Origin: an uncultured Bacilli bacterium | GTDB lineage: Bacteria > Bacillota_I > Bacilli_A > RF39 > UBA660 | Direction: 5' to 3' | Assembly (NCBI GenBank): GCA_910576985.1 | Contig: CAJTLA010000010.1 | Span: forward strand, 1 to 32,290 | DNA: 32,290 nt | In this document: positions 8,790 through 16,372 of the stretch, piece after piece | How the letters are laid out: each line of letters opens with the position of its first letter | Numbering within the stretch: position 1 is the first letter of the stretch | Translations under genes and position numbers: made by a program | Notes under the pieces: generated by a model | The model's database searches: none | The model's input: only the letters and a program-made list of their open reading frames with translations | Told to the model about the DNA's origin: nothing

Positions 8790-9755
8790 GTGTTTTTACA
8801 AATCATTATTTTGTTAGCTGGTTTTTTGTTATTGATTAAAAGTGCTGATGTATTTGTAGACGGAGCTTCATCGATTGCAAGAAACTTAAATGTTTCTAGG
8901 TTAGTAATTGGTTTGACGATCGTTGCATTTGGTACTAGTGCCCCAGAATTGGCTGTTTCTATAAAGGCATTGATGTCTGGAAATGGAGATATGGTGATTG
9001 GTAATGTCATTGGTAGTAATATTATTAATATTTTATTAATTGTAGGAGTTTCTAGTTTGTTTTGTACGTTACGTGTTAAGAGTAGTACTATTCGTAAAGA
9101 ACTTCCGATTACTATTATGATGTCGTTATTATTGGTTGTGTTGTTTGTGGATCATTTGTTTGATCCTTCTCAGAAGAACATGATTAGTCAGTCTGATGGT
9201 TTTGTTATTTTATTGTTTTTTATGGTATTTATTTATTATTTATTTTCTATTATTCGTAAGAAAAAAGAAGTAGATGATCCAAATACTTTAGAAGATGATC
9301 CAAAATATTCTATTTCATATTCTGTTATTTTTACGCTTTTAGGACTTGTAGGAGTCATTGCAGGAAGTCACTTTGTTGTAGAAAGTGCTTCGCAAATTGC
9401 AGAAATATTAGGAGTGAGTCAAAGAATTATTTCTCTTACTGTGATTGCACTTGGAACTTCACTTCCAGAATTAGTAACTTCTGTGACAGCAGCCAAAAAG
9501 GGAGAACAAGATTTATTAATTGGAAATATCATAGGAAGTAATATTTTTAATATTGGAATTGTGTTAGGTTTACCAGTTGCGATATTTGGTGGAATTTCAG
9601 GAGTGGGATTCTCTTATGTGGATCTTATTTTGTTCCTTGTTTCTGCATTTATGATTTTTATAGCAGCTAGTAATGATAAAGTCATTCATAAAAAAGAAGG
9701 AATTATTATGATTTTTACATTTATTGTATATTATGCGTATATTATATTAGGATAA
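8790..9755 (+). CDS. CaCA-family Na+/Ca2+ exchanger-like membrane protein
   Basis: This is a predicted cation antiporter of the inner membrane, exchanging Na+ (or H+/K+) for Ca2+, 321 residues. The two inverted alpha repeats that define the family are clear: GTSAPELAVS...GNVIGSNIINILLI in the N-half and LGTSLPELVTS...GNIIGSNIFNIGIVLGLP in the C-half. About ten hydrophobic helices are visible, split by a charged cytoplasmic loop (RKKKEVDDPNTLEDDPK). The GTG at 8790 is chosen as start because AGAAAGAAGGG lies six bases upstream; the longer frame from 8715 would start inside the T-box. It lies between the T-box and ileS with no promoter or terminator before ileS, so it should share ileS regulation. 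It belongs to the bacterial YrbG/CaxA group; the transported ions are inferred. Confidence 0.88.
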   Translation: MFLQIIILLAGFLLLIKSADVFVDGASSIARNLNVSRLVIGLTIVAFGTSAPELAVSIKALMSGNGDMVIGNVIGSNIINILLIVGVSSLFCTLRVKSSTIRKELPITIMMSLLLVVLFVDHLFDPSQKNMISQSDGFVILLFFMVFIYYLFSIIRKKKEVDDPNTLEDDPKYSISYSVIFTLLGLVGVIAGSHFVVESASQIAEILGVSQRIISLTVIALGTSLPELVTSVTAAKKGEQDLLIGNIIGSNIFNIGIVLGLPVAIFGGISGVGFSYVDLILFLVSAFMIFIAASNDKVIHKKEGIIMIFTFIVYYAYIILG

Positions 9756-9787
9756 TTAGTTTGATATGATAAGTTAGGAGGGTTTAT

Positions 9788-12700
9788 ATGTTTAAAGAAT
9801 TAGATAAAAGAGCGATTTATGAAGTGGAGAATGATATTTTAGATTCTTGGAATGGGATTGTATCTATTACAGAAAAGCAAAATGAAAATAGAAAAAATAA
9901 TGATACATTTGTTTTTTATGATGGTCCAGCGTTTGCGAATGGTTTCCCAGGTCTACACCATATGGTTGCAAAAAATTTAAAAGATGCGATTTGTAAATAT
10001 CAAGTGATGAAGGGTCATAAAGTTATCCGAAAAGTGGGCTGGGATACTCATGGATTACCAATTGAAAATCATGTTGAGAAAAAATTAGGAATTTCTTCAA
10101 AAAAAGAAATTGAAGCATTTGGTATCGAAACTTTTAATGAAGAGTGTCGTAAAAGTGTTAGGGAAAATGAAGCAGCATTTACGGATTTGACGAGTAAAAT
10201 GGGACAGTTTATTGATGTGGATCATCCTTATTTAACTTATACCAATGATTATATTGAAACAGAATGGTGGATTTTGAAAAAGTTTTTTGAGGAAGGTTTA
10301 TTTTATGAAGGAACTAGAGTGGTTCCATATTGTCCACATTGTGGGACAGGATTAGCAACTCATGAAGTGGCTCAAGAATATGTGAGTGAAACCGCACTTA
10401 CTGTATATGTTCCATTTAAAAAGAAGGATGAGGATATTTATTTCTTAGTTTGGACAACAACTCCTTGGACATTGATTGCGAATGTCGCACTTTGTGTGAA
10501 TCCAGAAGAAGATTATTCATTAGTTGAATCAAAGGGAACTAAGTTTATTGTTGCTACTTCTTTGGTTGATCGTGTGTTAGGAGAGGAAGCTCAAGTATTA
10601 GAAACGTTTAAAGGAAAAACATTAGAATATACAGAATATGAACAATTGATTCCATCATTAGAAGTTCCTAAAAAAGCATTTATTGTGACTTGTGATTCAT
10701 ATGTTACGATGGAAGATGGTACAGGAATTGTTCATATTGCACCTGCTTTTGGTGAAGATGATTCGAATGTGTGTAAAAATTATGATCTTCCAATTTTAAA
10801 TCCAGTTGGAAAAGATGGATGTTATGTAGAGGGTTTATGGAAAGATCGGTTTGTATTTGATGTTAATGAAGATGTTGTTGATTATTTAAAGCAAAACAAT
10901 AAATTGTTTCGAAAACAAAAGATGGTTCATGATTATCCACATTGTTGGAGATGTCACACTCCTTTAATTTATTATTCAATGCCAAGCTATTATATTAAAG
11001 TAAGTGAATTTAAAGATCAGTTAGTGGAGGCGAATTCAAAAGTGAATTGGTATCCATCTTATGTTGGTGAAAAAAGATTTGCGAACTGGCTTAGCAATGC
11101 AAAAGATTGGAATGTTTCTAGGAGTAGGTATTGGGGTTCACCAATTCCATTTTGGAAATGTGATTGTGGTTATCAACATATGGTAGGTTCTATAGAAGAG
11201 TTGAAGGAAATGTCAAAGGAATCCATTTCAGATGATTTGGATTTACACAAACCTTATATTGATGAAATTCATTTAAATTGTCCAAAATGTGGAGGGGAAA
11301 TGGTTCGTATTCCAGATGTATTAGATTGTTGGTTTGATTCTGGTTCTATGCCATTCGCGCAATATCATTATCCGTTTGAAAATCATGAATTATGGGAGTC
11401 TCAATTTCCAGCAGATTTTATTTGTGAAGGAATTGATCAAACTCGTGGATGGTTTTATACATTGATGGTTATTTCGACTTTTGTAAAGGGGTGTTCTCCG
11501 TTTAAAAATGTACTTGTGAATGATTTGTTATTAGATGCAGAAGGAAAGAAGATGAGTAAGAGTCGTGGGAATATTGTAGAACCATTTTCTACGATAAAGG
11601 AATATGGTGCTGATACGGTAAGATTCTATTTACCTTATGTTTCTCCTGTTTGGACTCCTCTTAAGTTTGACATGGAGGGGCTAAAGGAAGTTTATTCTAA
11701 ATTTTTTAATCCATTACGTAATACTTATAATTTCTTTGCCATGTATGCGAATGTTGATAAAATTGATATTGAGAAATGTCAAGTGGAATATGATAAACGA
11801 GAAGAGATTGACAAGTGGTTGTTATCAAAATATTATAGACTTGTTAAAAATGTGATTGCGTCATTTGATGAATATGATTTGAATAAGGTCGTTCGCTTTT
11901 TAGCTAGTTTTGTTTCAGATGATTTATCGAATTGGTATATTAGACGTAATCGTAATCGTTTTTGGGGAAGTTCTTTAGATGAAAGTAAAAAAAGTGTTTA
12001 TATTACTACTTATGAGGTATTAGTAGGGTTATCTAAGTTGATTGCTCCAATTACTCCATTTTTATCAGAAGAAATGTATCGCAATTTGACTGGAAAAGAA
12101 AGTGTTCATTTGGAAGATTATCCAGTTTGTGATGAGCCTTTGATTGTAGAAAAAATTGAAGGGCGTATGGATTTGGTTCGTGATTTGATTTCATTAGGTC
12201 GTTACGTAAGAGAGGAAGCGAAAATAAAGGTTCGTCAACCATTAAGTAAGGCCATTGTAGATGGGAAGAATGAAGAATTGATTCATGATTTAACTGGTTT
12301 AATGAAAGAAGAGTTGAATGTTAAAGAGGTTATTTTTACAAATGAATTGAATCATTATATGAATTTTATGGTAAAGCCAAATTTTAAAGTGGTTGGCAAA
12401 ATTTTAGGATCTAAGGTAGGAGAGTTTGGCAATGTTTTGGGTTCTTTATCTGAGGAAGAAGTCCAGTTGTTACAACAGAATAAAGCTATTACGATTTCAC
12501 TATCTGGAGAGGAAATGGAAGTGACTCCAGATATGGTTGATATTCGGATTGATTCTAAAGATGGATTTAATGTGGGAATGTTAAATAATCATTTTATTAT
12601 TTTAAATACAGAATTGAGTGAAGAGTTGATTGAAGAAGGAATTGCAAGGGAACTTGTTTCTAAAATTCAGCAACTTCGTAAATCGAATGATTTTGATATT

Positions 12701-12880
12701 ACAGATCGTATTTTAATTAATTATTGTGCTGATGAGGAAATAGAAAAAGCAATTTGCAATAATTTAGAATATATTAAAGATGAGACTTTAGCGCTTTCTT
12801 TGGAACGTAAAGATAATTTAAAAGAAGTGTTTGGTATTAATGGTCATGAGGTGTATTTGGAAGTTGTAAAAAATAGTTAG
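9788..12880 (+). CDS. ileS: Isoleucyl-tRNA synthetase, type 2, with GxHH signature
   Basis: This class I enzyme charges tRNA-Ile, 1030 residues. Features in order: GPAFANGFPGLHH at residues 46-58, GWDTHGLPIENHVEK, a CP1 editing domain with VWTTTPWTLIANVALCVNPE, two Cys-rich knuckles (CPHCG and CPKCGG), and KKMSKSRGN with Lys588-Ser592. The length, the WDTHGLPIE segment and the ALCVNPE-type editing domain fit the eukaryote-like IleRS2 class. The usual HxGH motif reads GLHH at residues 55-58, with first and third residues exchanged; the surrounding residues align without gaps, so this is not a shifted reading. IleRS2 enzymes resist mupirocin, and the GxHH form is associated with very strong resistance. 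The gene is 32 bases behind the exchanger gene, with a GGAGG site, under the T-box. Confidence 0.95.
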   Translation: MFKELDKRAIYEVENDILDSWNGIVSITEKQNENRKNNDTFVFYDGPAFANGFPGLHHMVAKNLKDAICKYQVMKGHKVIRKVGWDTHGLPIENHVEKKLGISSKKEIEAFGIETFNEECRKSVRENEAAFTDLTSKMGQFIDVDHPYLTYTNDYIETEWWILKKFFEEGLFYEGTRVVPYCPHCGTGLATHEVAQEYVSETALTVYVPFKKKDEDIYFLVWTTTPWTLIANVALCVNPEEDYSLVESKGTKFIVATSLVDRVLGEEAQVLETFKGKTLEYTEYEQLIPSLEVPKKAFIVTCDSYVTMEDGTGIVHIAPAFGEDDSNVCKNYDLPILNPVGKDGCYVEGLWKDRFVFDVNEDVVDYLKQNNKLFRKQKMVHDYPHCWRCHTPLIYYSMPSYYIKVSEFKDQLVEANSKVNWYPSYVGEKRFANWLSNAKDWNVSRSRYWGSPIPFWKCDCGYQHMVGSIEELKEMSKESISDDLDLHKPYIDEIHLNCPKCGGEMVRIPDVLDCWFDSGSMPFAQYHYPFENHELWESQFPADFICEGIDQTRGWFYTLMVISTFVKGCSPFKNVLVNDLLLDAEGKKMSKSRGNIVEPFSTIKEYGADTVRFYLPYVSPVWTPLKFDMEGLKEVYSKFFNPLRNTYNFFAMYANVDKIDIEKCQVEYDKREEIDKWLLSKYYRLVKNVIASFDEYDLNKVVRFLASFVSDDLSNWYIRRNRNRFWGSSLDESKKSVYITTYEVLVGLSKLIAPITPFLSEEMYRNLTGKESVHLEDYPVCDEPLIVEKIEGRMDLVRDLISLGRYVREEAKIKVRQPLSKAIVDGKNEELIHDLTGLMKEELNVKEVIFTNELNHYMNFMVKPNFKVVGKILGSKVGEFGNVLGSLSEEEVQLLQQNKAITISLSGEEMEVTPDMVDIRIDSKDGFNVGMLNNHFIILNTELSEELIEEGIARELVSKIQQLRKSNDFDITDRILINYCADEEIEKAICNNLEYIKDETLALSLERKDNLKEVFGINGHEVYLEVVKNS

Positions 12881-12897
12881 ATTTAATCTAACTATCT

Positions 12898-12983
12898 GCA
12901 AGAGTGGTGGAATGGTAGACACGCAAGCTTGAGGTGCTTGTGAGAGTAATCTTGTGAGGGTTCAAATCCCTTCTCTTGCACCA
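12898..12983 (+). tRNA. tRNA-Leu (GAG anticodon)
   Basis: The acceptor arm GCAAGAG (12898-12904) pairs with CTCTTGC (12973-12979). Discriminator A and an encoded CCA end at 12983. The anticodon stem CAAGC/GCTTG encloses the loop TTGAGGT, giving anticodon GAG, which reads CTC/CTT. A long variable arm (GAGAGTAATCTTGTG region) marks it as class II, as expected for Leu. The T arm has GAGGG-TTCAAAT-CCCTT. It lies 17 bases after the ileS stop. Confidence 0.96.
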
Positions 12984-12994
12984 GATTAATATTT

Positions 12995-13013
12995 ACTCGA
13001 ACCCTTCGAGTTT
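12995..13013 (+). terminator. Hairpin after tRNA-Leu, likely terminator
   Basis: ACTCGAA at 12995-13001 pairs perfectly with TTCGAGT at 13005-13011 around CCC, with a short T/A-rich tail. A related hairpin recurs at 14338-14358 beyond the Fic gene. Confidence 0.55.
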
Positions 13014-13024
13014 ATATACAAAGA

Positions 13025-13041
13025 TGCACAATTGTTGTGCA
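13025..13041. repeat. Short perfect inverted repeat, TGCACAA type
   Basis: TGCACAA at 13025-13031 and TTGTGCA at 13035-13041, three bases apart. The same half-site core reappears in the longer palindrome at 13061-13097. There is no T run after it, so it looks more like a protein site than a terminator. Confidence 0.6.
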
Positions 13042-13060
13042 AAAAATGTCTAAAAAATAC

Positions 13061-13097
13061 AAAAATGCACATTATTTTCGAAATATTGTGCATTTTT
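13061..13097. repeat. Long palindrome directly upstream of the fic promoter
   Basis: AAAAATGCACA at 13061-13071 is the reverse complement of 13087-13097. The interior also pairs except for one T-T mismatch, leaving a 3-base centre, so the arm is about 16-17 bp. Its A and T flanks would also allow a bidirectional terminator. It ends two bases before the -35 box of the Fic gene, a good place for an operator. Confidence 0.7.
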
Positions 13098-13098
13098 A

Positions 13099-13127
13099 TT
13101 TACTTTAAGCTGTTCGTATGTTAAAAT
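13099..13127 (+). promoter_or_regulatory. Promoter of the Fic gene
   Basis: TTTACT at 13099-13104 and TAAAAT at 13122-13127 with a 17-base spacer. The translation site is about 20 bases downstream. Confidence 0.55.
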
Positions 13128-13148
13128 TTTACTGGGGTGATGAAAAAA

Positions 13149-14228
13149 GTGAAACCGTTTGAAGCAGACAAATTACCAATTGAATATAAATTAGATAAAG
13201 AATTAATAAGTCTAATTTCTGAGGCAAATTTAAAATATGGGGAATATAAATCAAATTTAAAAAATAGTCAATTTGATTCAAGATTCTTTTTAGACTCTAT
13301 AATTTTGAGTGAAAGTTTAAAATCTACTCAAATTGAAGGAACACAAATATCTCAAGATGATATGTATTATTTAAAATATATGCCAAAAACAGATGATAAT
13401 TTAGAAATACAAAATTTAAAAAAAGTTATTGAATATTCTAAAAATTATTTGAAAGAAAATAATAAAATAAATATTAAATTTTTAAATAATATTCATAAAA
13501 TATTACTTGATAGTGTTAGAGGCAATGAAAAAGAACCAGGAAAAATTAGAAATATTCAAAATTGGATAGGCCCTAAAGGGTGTACTATAGAAGAGGCTAT
13601 TTTTGTTCCGCCTATACCAGAAGATGTTCCTATTCTATTAGAAAATTTATTTGAATATATGAATAACGCATATATTGATCCTTTATTTATAAACTTAGCT
13701 ATATCTCACTCTCAATTTGAAACAATACATGCATATCGAGACGGAAATGGAAGATTAGGTAGAGCCTTAATACCGATTCAATTGGGTTTATTAACAGAAG
13801 AAGAACCAATCTTATTTTTATCAGAAATAATTGAATTGTATAAACCTAGTTATCATAAATCTTTAAACGAAAGCAGAAAAGGAAATATGATAGGTTTCAT
13901 CAAATTCTTTTTACAATGCATAATAGAACAATGCAATAATTATATAGCAAAAATAAATAGAATAAAACAAATATACTCCAAGGATATGAAAAAATTAGAA
14001 ACCTTAAAAAGTAATGCAGTGTATAGGATTATGCCTGCTATAATGAGACAAATAGTTTTCACAAAAAAAGAAATTGAAGAAGAATCAGGTGTATCAAGAA
14101 ACACAGTTTCCAATTTAATTGATAAATTAGTAGAACTTAATATTTTAGTGCCAGACTCTAATTATGCAAAATTAAGTTATAGATATAACGAAATTTATAA
14201 CGTTTTTGTTGGGAAAGATATGTCCTAA
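13149..14228 (+). CDS. Fic-domain protein with N-terminal inhibitory motif and C-terminal winged helix
   Basis: Fic enzymes transfer AMP or related groups from nucleotides to hydroxyl side chains of target proteins. The Fic signature is HAYRDGNGRLGR at residues 194-205, with catalytic His194 and the phosphate-binding GNGR loop intact. STQIEG at 59-64 fits the (S/T)xxxE(G/N) inhibitory helix, placed N-terminal of the core (class II), so the enzyme can hold itself off without an antitoxin. The C-terminal ~60 residues (FTKKEIEEESGVSRNTVSNLIDKLVELNIL) form a winged helix-turn-helix. GTG at 13149 is preferred because GGGGTGA (13134-13140) sits 8 bases before it and MKPFEADKLPIE is a typical Fic N-terminus; ATG 13140 is the alternative. 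Targets are unknown. Its AAT/AAA-rich composition and single-gene setting beside a tRNA suggest acquisition. Confidence 0.88.
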   Translation: MKPFEADKLPIEYKLDKELISLISEANLKYGEYKSNLKNSQFDSRFFLDSIILSESLKSTQIEGTQISQDDMYYLKYMPKTDDNLEIQNLKKVIEYSKNYLKENNKINIKFLNNIHKILLDSVRGNEKEPGKIRNIQNWIGPKGCTIEEAIFVPPIPEDVPILLENLFEYMNNAYIDPLFINLAISHSQFETIHAYRDGNGRLGRALIPIQLGLLTEEEPILFLSEIIELYKPSYHKSLNESRKGNMIGFIKFFLQCIIEQCNNYIAKINRIKQIYSKDMKKLETLKSNAVYRIMPAIMRQIVFTKKEIEEESGVSRNTVSNLIDKLVELNILVPDSNYAKLSYRYNEIYNVFVGKDMS

Positions 14229-14314
14229 ATTTTAAGATTATGGTAAAATTAATATACGATTGATAATTATATATCATTTCGTTATGTATGTGTAAAAGTT
14301 GTAGATTACTATGA

Positions 14315-14361
14315 CACTCGCATCAGATTGATAGGAAATTCGAACTTTTTATTCGAGTTTT
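14315..14361 (+). repeat. Degenerate copy of the tRNA-Leu 3' end and its terminator hairpin
   Basis: The stretch CACTCGCATCAGATT here resembles CTCTTGCACCAGATT at the tRNA 3' end (12 of 15 positions by eye). Each is followed 8-9 bases later by a TCGAAC...TTCGAGTTT hairpin. Here the stem is ATTCGAA (14338-14344) with TTCGAGT (14352-14358), then TTT. It may serve as the Fic gene's terminator and may be a decayed attachment-site duplicate. Confidence 0.4.
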
Positions 14362-14391
14362 AATATGTTTAAAATTATGACATTCTAAGAT

Positions 14392-14420
14392 TTGTCAATA
14401 ATAAATTTTTATGATATTAT
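14392..14420 (+). promoter_or_regulatory. Orphan promoter in the accessory gap
   Basis: TTGTCA at 14392-14397 and TATTAT at 14415-14420, 17-base spacer, with TGA before the -10 (extended type). No reading frame follows; the first structure downstream is the palindrome at 14443. Confidence 0.45.
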
Positions 14421-14442
14421 AGGTATACTGAAAAGACACGAA

Positions 14443-14470
14443 ATTTCTAATTTTTTCAAAAATTAGAAAT
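14443..14470. repeat. 28-base inverted repeat
   Basis: ATTTCTAATTTTT at 14443-14455 is the exact reverse complement of 14458-14470, leaving a 2-base centre. No clean T run follows on either strand. A second small repeat, TAGTCA (14501-14506) with TGACTA (14515-14520), lies at the end of the transposase remnant. The remaining bases of this 727-base gap (14229-14955), apart from the entries listed, show nothing I recognise. Confidence 0.6.
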
Positions 14471-14517
14471 AATGTGTTTATTTAGTATATAATATAAATG
14501 TAGTCAAGTGGTGATGA

Positions 14518-14739
14518 CTACTTATCTAATTGCTTACATAAAGCTAAAATTTTGTGAAGTAATTTAGTTGAGCAAGCAATAATGGATTCGTAATGATGTT
14601 TACCTTCATTACGTTTTTTTCTGTAATAAATTTTTATATCATTTTCCATACAAGATTTTGGAGATAATCTAATAATATTTAAACAACTGATAAATAATAT
14701 TTTTCTCATATACTTGTTTCTAGATTTAGAAATTTGAAT
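14518..14739 (-). pseudogene. IS110-family transposase, C-terminal remnant
   Basis: On the minus strand about 74 codons match the end of IS110/IS116/IS902 transposases (Transposase_20 part). ISKSRNKYMRKILFISCLNI corresponds to the usual KRGNKYLRKALYMAAL block. YYRKKRNEGKHHYESIIACSTKLLHKILALCK corresponds to the usual RLRAxGKPKKVALxAxxRKLL segment. Beyond residue ISK the frame turns into unrelated hydrophobic sequence and then stops. The catalytic DEDD (RuvC-like) N-terminal half and the Ser-containing middle part are absent here. It is therefore non-functional. Family assignment is from remembered consensus, not a search. It lies between the Fic gene and the Nudix gene and marks past insertion activity. 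Confidence 0.72.
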
Positions 14740-14955
14740 TATAAGAAATAAAAAGATTAAATGAAAACTAACAAAAGTTATTGTAAAAGAACTTATTTAT
14801 TGCTAAAATATTAGTAGATTTGATAGACTCTTGAATTTTTATGGTAATTAAGTTTTAAATTATCATTTTTGTAGATTTCAATTGAAATTCGTTAATTTAG
14901 AAATACACTAGAATAATGATTATTATTATTTTAATTATGAGGTGAGATTGTTTAT

Positions 14956-15486
14956 ATGGAATTATTAGAAGTTTTAGATGAGAATGGAGAGCTAACAGGA
15001 GATATATTAGACAAAAATAAAATTCATAAAGAAGGAAAATATCACAAAGAGGTAGCATTAGTATTATTAAATAATAAAGGTGAAATTCTATTACAAAAAA
15101 GGGCAAGTACAAAAGAAATTGAGCCAAATAAATGGTCTTGGCATGGTGGGCATGTTATTGCAGGAGAAACAAATATAGAGGCTATTATTAGAGAAACAAA
15201 AGAAGAGTTAGGAATTACTTTATCTGAAGATCAAATTAAGCTACTGGCTGAGTTAAAAAGAGACAAGCTACCAAATAGGCAATTTACGACTGCGTATTAT
15301 TCAAAATGTGATTTAAATATGAATGATTTTAGTATTCAAATGGAAGAATTATCAGAAATAAGATGGTTTAATTTTAGTGAATTTAAAGATATGGTTTATA
15401 GTAATCATCCTGATATGATGTTTCAGAATAATGAAAATACTAATAAAATTATAAATGCTTTAGAAGCGATAATTAAAATTTATTAA
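14956..15486 (+). CDS. Nudix hydrolase, Idi/YfcD-like
   Basis: Members of this group cleave nucleoside diphosphate linkages, or in the Idi branch isomerise isopentenyl diphosphate. The protein has 176 residues. The Nudix box is complete: Gly65, then Glu71, then REtkEELGI at 79-87. The segment WSWHGGHVIAGE before it and the N-terminal FxVLDENGELTG-like opening resemble the YfcD/Idi-like Nudix subgroup, whose N-terminus reads E.V...GE..G....K...H..G..H. The Cys and Glu residues needed for true isopentenyl diphosphate isomerase cannot be confirmed, so no substrate is given. The start has AGGTGAG at 14940-14946. It follows the IS110 remnant and is probably transcribed alone. Confidence 0.85.
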   Translation: MELLEVLDENGELTGDILDKNKIHKEGKYHKEVALVLLNNKGEILLQKRASTKEIEPNKWSWHGGHVIAGETNIEAIIRETKEELGITLSEDQIKLLAELKRDKLPNRQFTTAYYSKCDLNMNDFSIQMEELSEIRWFNFSEFKDMVYSNHPDMMFQNNENTNKIINALEAIIKIY

Positions 15487-15492
15487 TATTGT

Positions 15493-15552
15493 CTCAATTA
15501 TGTATTTGATACATTTGAGAGTTGTAAGAATTGTGTATTGTCAATCTTACAA
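15493..15552 (+). other. Two consecutive stem-loops after the Nudix gene
   Basis: The first joins CTCAA (15493-15497) to TTGAG (15515-15519), with ATGTAT/ATACAT inside. The second joins TTGTAAGA (15522-15529) to TCTTACAA (15545-15552), a perfect 8-bp stem followed by an AT-rich stretch. They may end the Nudix transcript, although the T runs are weak. Confidence 0.45.
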
Positions 15553-15600
15553 TTATTATAAATATTGATATAAAATCAGAAAATAAAAGACTTTGATAAT

Positions 15601-15820
15601 TTTGTGGTATTATATGGAATTTGTTGGTAACATAAGATCTATTTTGATAAAAAACATGCATTTGCTGTCTGCTTTCTTCCTACTAGAAATACATGGGTCA
15701 AAATAAAATCAATTGATTTTTCTAGTACAACTTTTTGATTTGATACTTGATTTTCAGCATTAGAAATCTTTTAAAGGTAAAGAAGGAAAGTTAAAAAATA
15801 TATTGAAGGAAGTGTTTTTT
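15601..15820 (+). promoter_or_regulatory. Promoter-like element and structured leader before ogt
   Basis: TTTGTGGTATTATAT at 15601-15615 has a TGG extended -10 with TATTAT at 15608-15613 and no good -35. The same 15 bases recur at 17439-17453 before the P-type ATPase gene. If used, it gives a leader of about 200 bases. That leader holds TACTAGAAA (15681-15689) paired with TTTCTAGTA (15719-15727), and the 16-base palindrome at 15705-15720 within it. No reading frame of note is present. Confidence 0.4.
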
Positions 15821-16372
15821 ATGGTTGTAGTATCTCATTATTTTTCTCCAATTGGAAATCTTTTCATTGCTGTGATGAACGATAAATTGATTGGTTTGTG
15901 GATGGAAGGACACAAATATTATAAACAAAATGTGAAGGCGCAAATGATTGAACAGGATGATCATGTTATGATTGTAAAAATAAAAAATTGGTTAGATCGA
16001 TATTTTCATGGAGAACAGCCTAATATTCATGAGTTAGAGTTAGAACTAATTGGCAGTGATTTTCAAAAAAGGGTGTGGGAAATTCTTATGGAAATCCCTT
16101 ATGGAAGTGTAATTACTTATAAAGATATTGCAGAAAAATTATCTTCCACTTTTTATGTAAATGGATTAAGGAGAATGTCAGCGCAGGCAGTTGGAGGAGC
16201 AGTAGGTCGTAATCCAATTTTGATTATTATTCCTTGTCATAGGGTGATTGGAACGAATGGTAGTTTGACAGGATATGCTGGTGGAATACAGAAAAAAATT
16301 TATTTATTAAATCATGAACATGTGAATATGGAACAACTATTTGTGCCAAAGAAGGGGACCTCTTTATTATGA
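15821..16372 (+). CDS. ogt: Methylated-DNA--protein-cysteine methyltransferase (Ogt type)
   Basis: This repairs O6-alkylguanine by suicide transfer of the alkyl group to its own cysteine, 183 residues. The N-terminal ribonuclease-like domain covers about 1-80 (SPIGNLFIAVMNDKLIGLWMEG). The C-terminal DNA-binding domain has GSDFQKRVWEILMEIPYGSVITYKDIAEKL, then AVGGAVGRNPILIIIPCHRVIG with acceptor Cys139, then GYAGG. The ATG at 15821 is preferred over a TTG at 15803 because GAAGGAAG lies 8 bases upstream. It overlaps the next gene by four bases (ATGA), so the two alkyltransferase-type proteins are translationally coupled. Confidence 0.93.
   Translation: MVVVSHYFSPIGNLFIAVMNDKLIGLWMEGHKYYKQNVKAQMIEQDDHVMIVKIKNWLDRYFHGEQPNIHELELELIGSDFQKRVWEILMEIPYGSVITYKDIAEKLSSTFYVNGLRRMSAQAVGGAVGRNPILIIIPCHRVIGTNGSLTGYAGGIQKKIYLLNHEHVNMEQLFVPKKGTSLL

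Noticed and set aside
12890..14960. Possible CRISPR or multi-gene defence island
   Set aside because: The repeats are inverted pairs, not regularly spaced direct repeats, and only one intact gene (Fic) is present, without partner genes.
15650..15778. About 43 stop-free codons on the minus strand before ogt
   Set aside because: No start with a ribosome site and no recognisable family; too short to separate from chance in AT-rich DNA.
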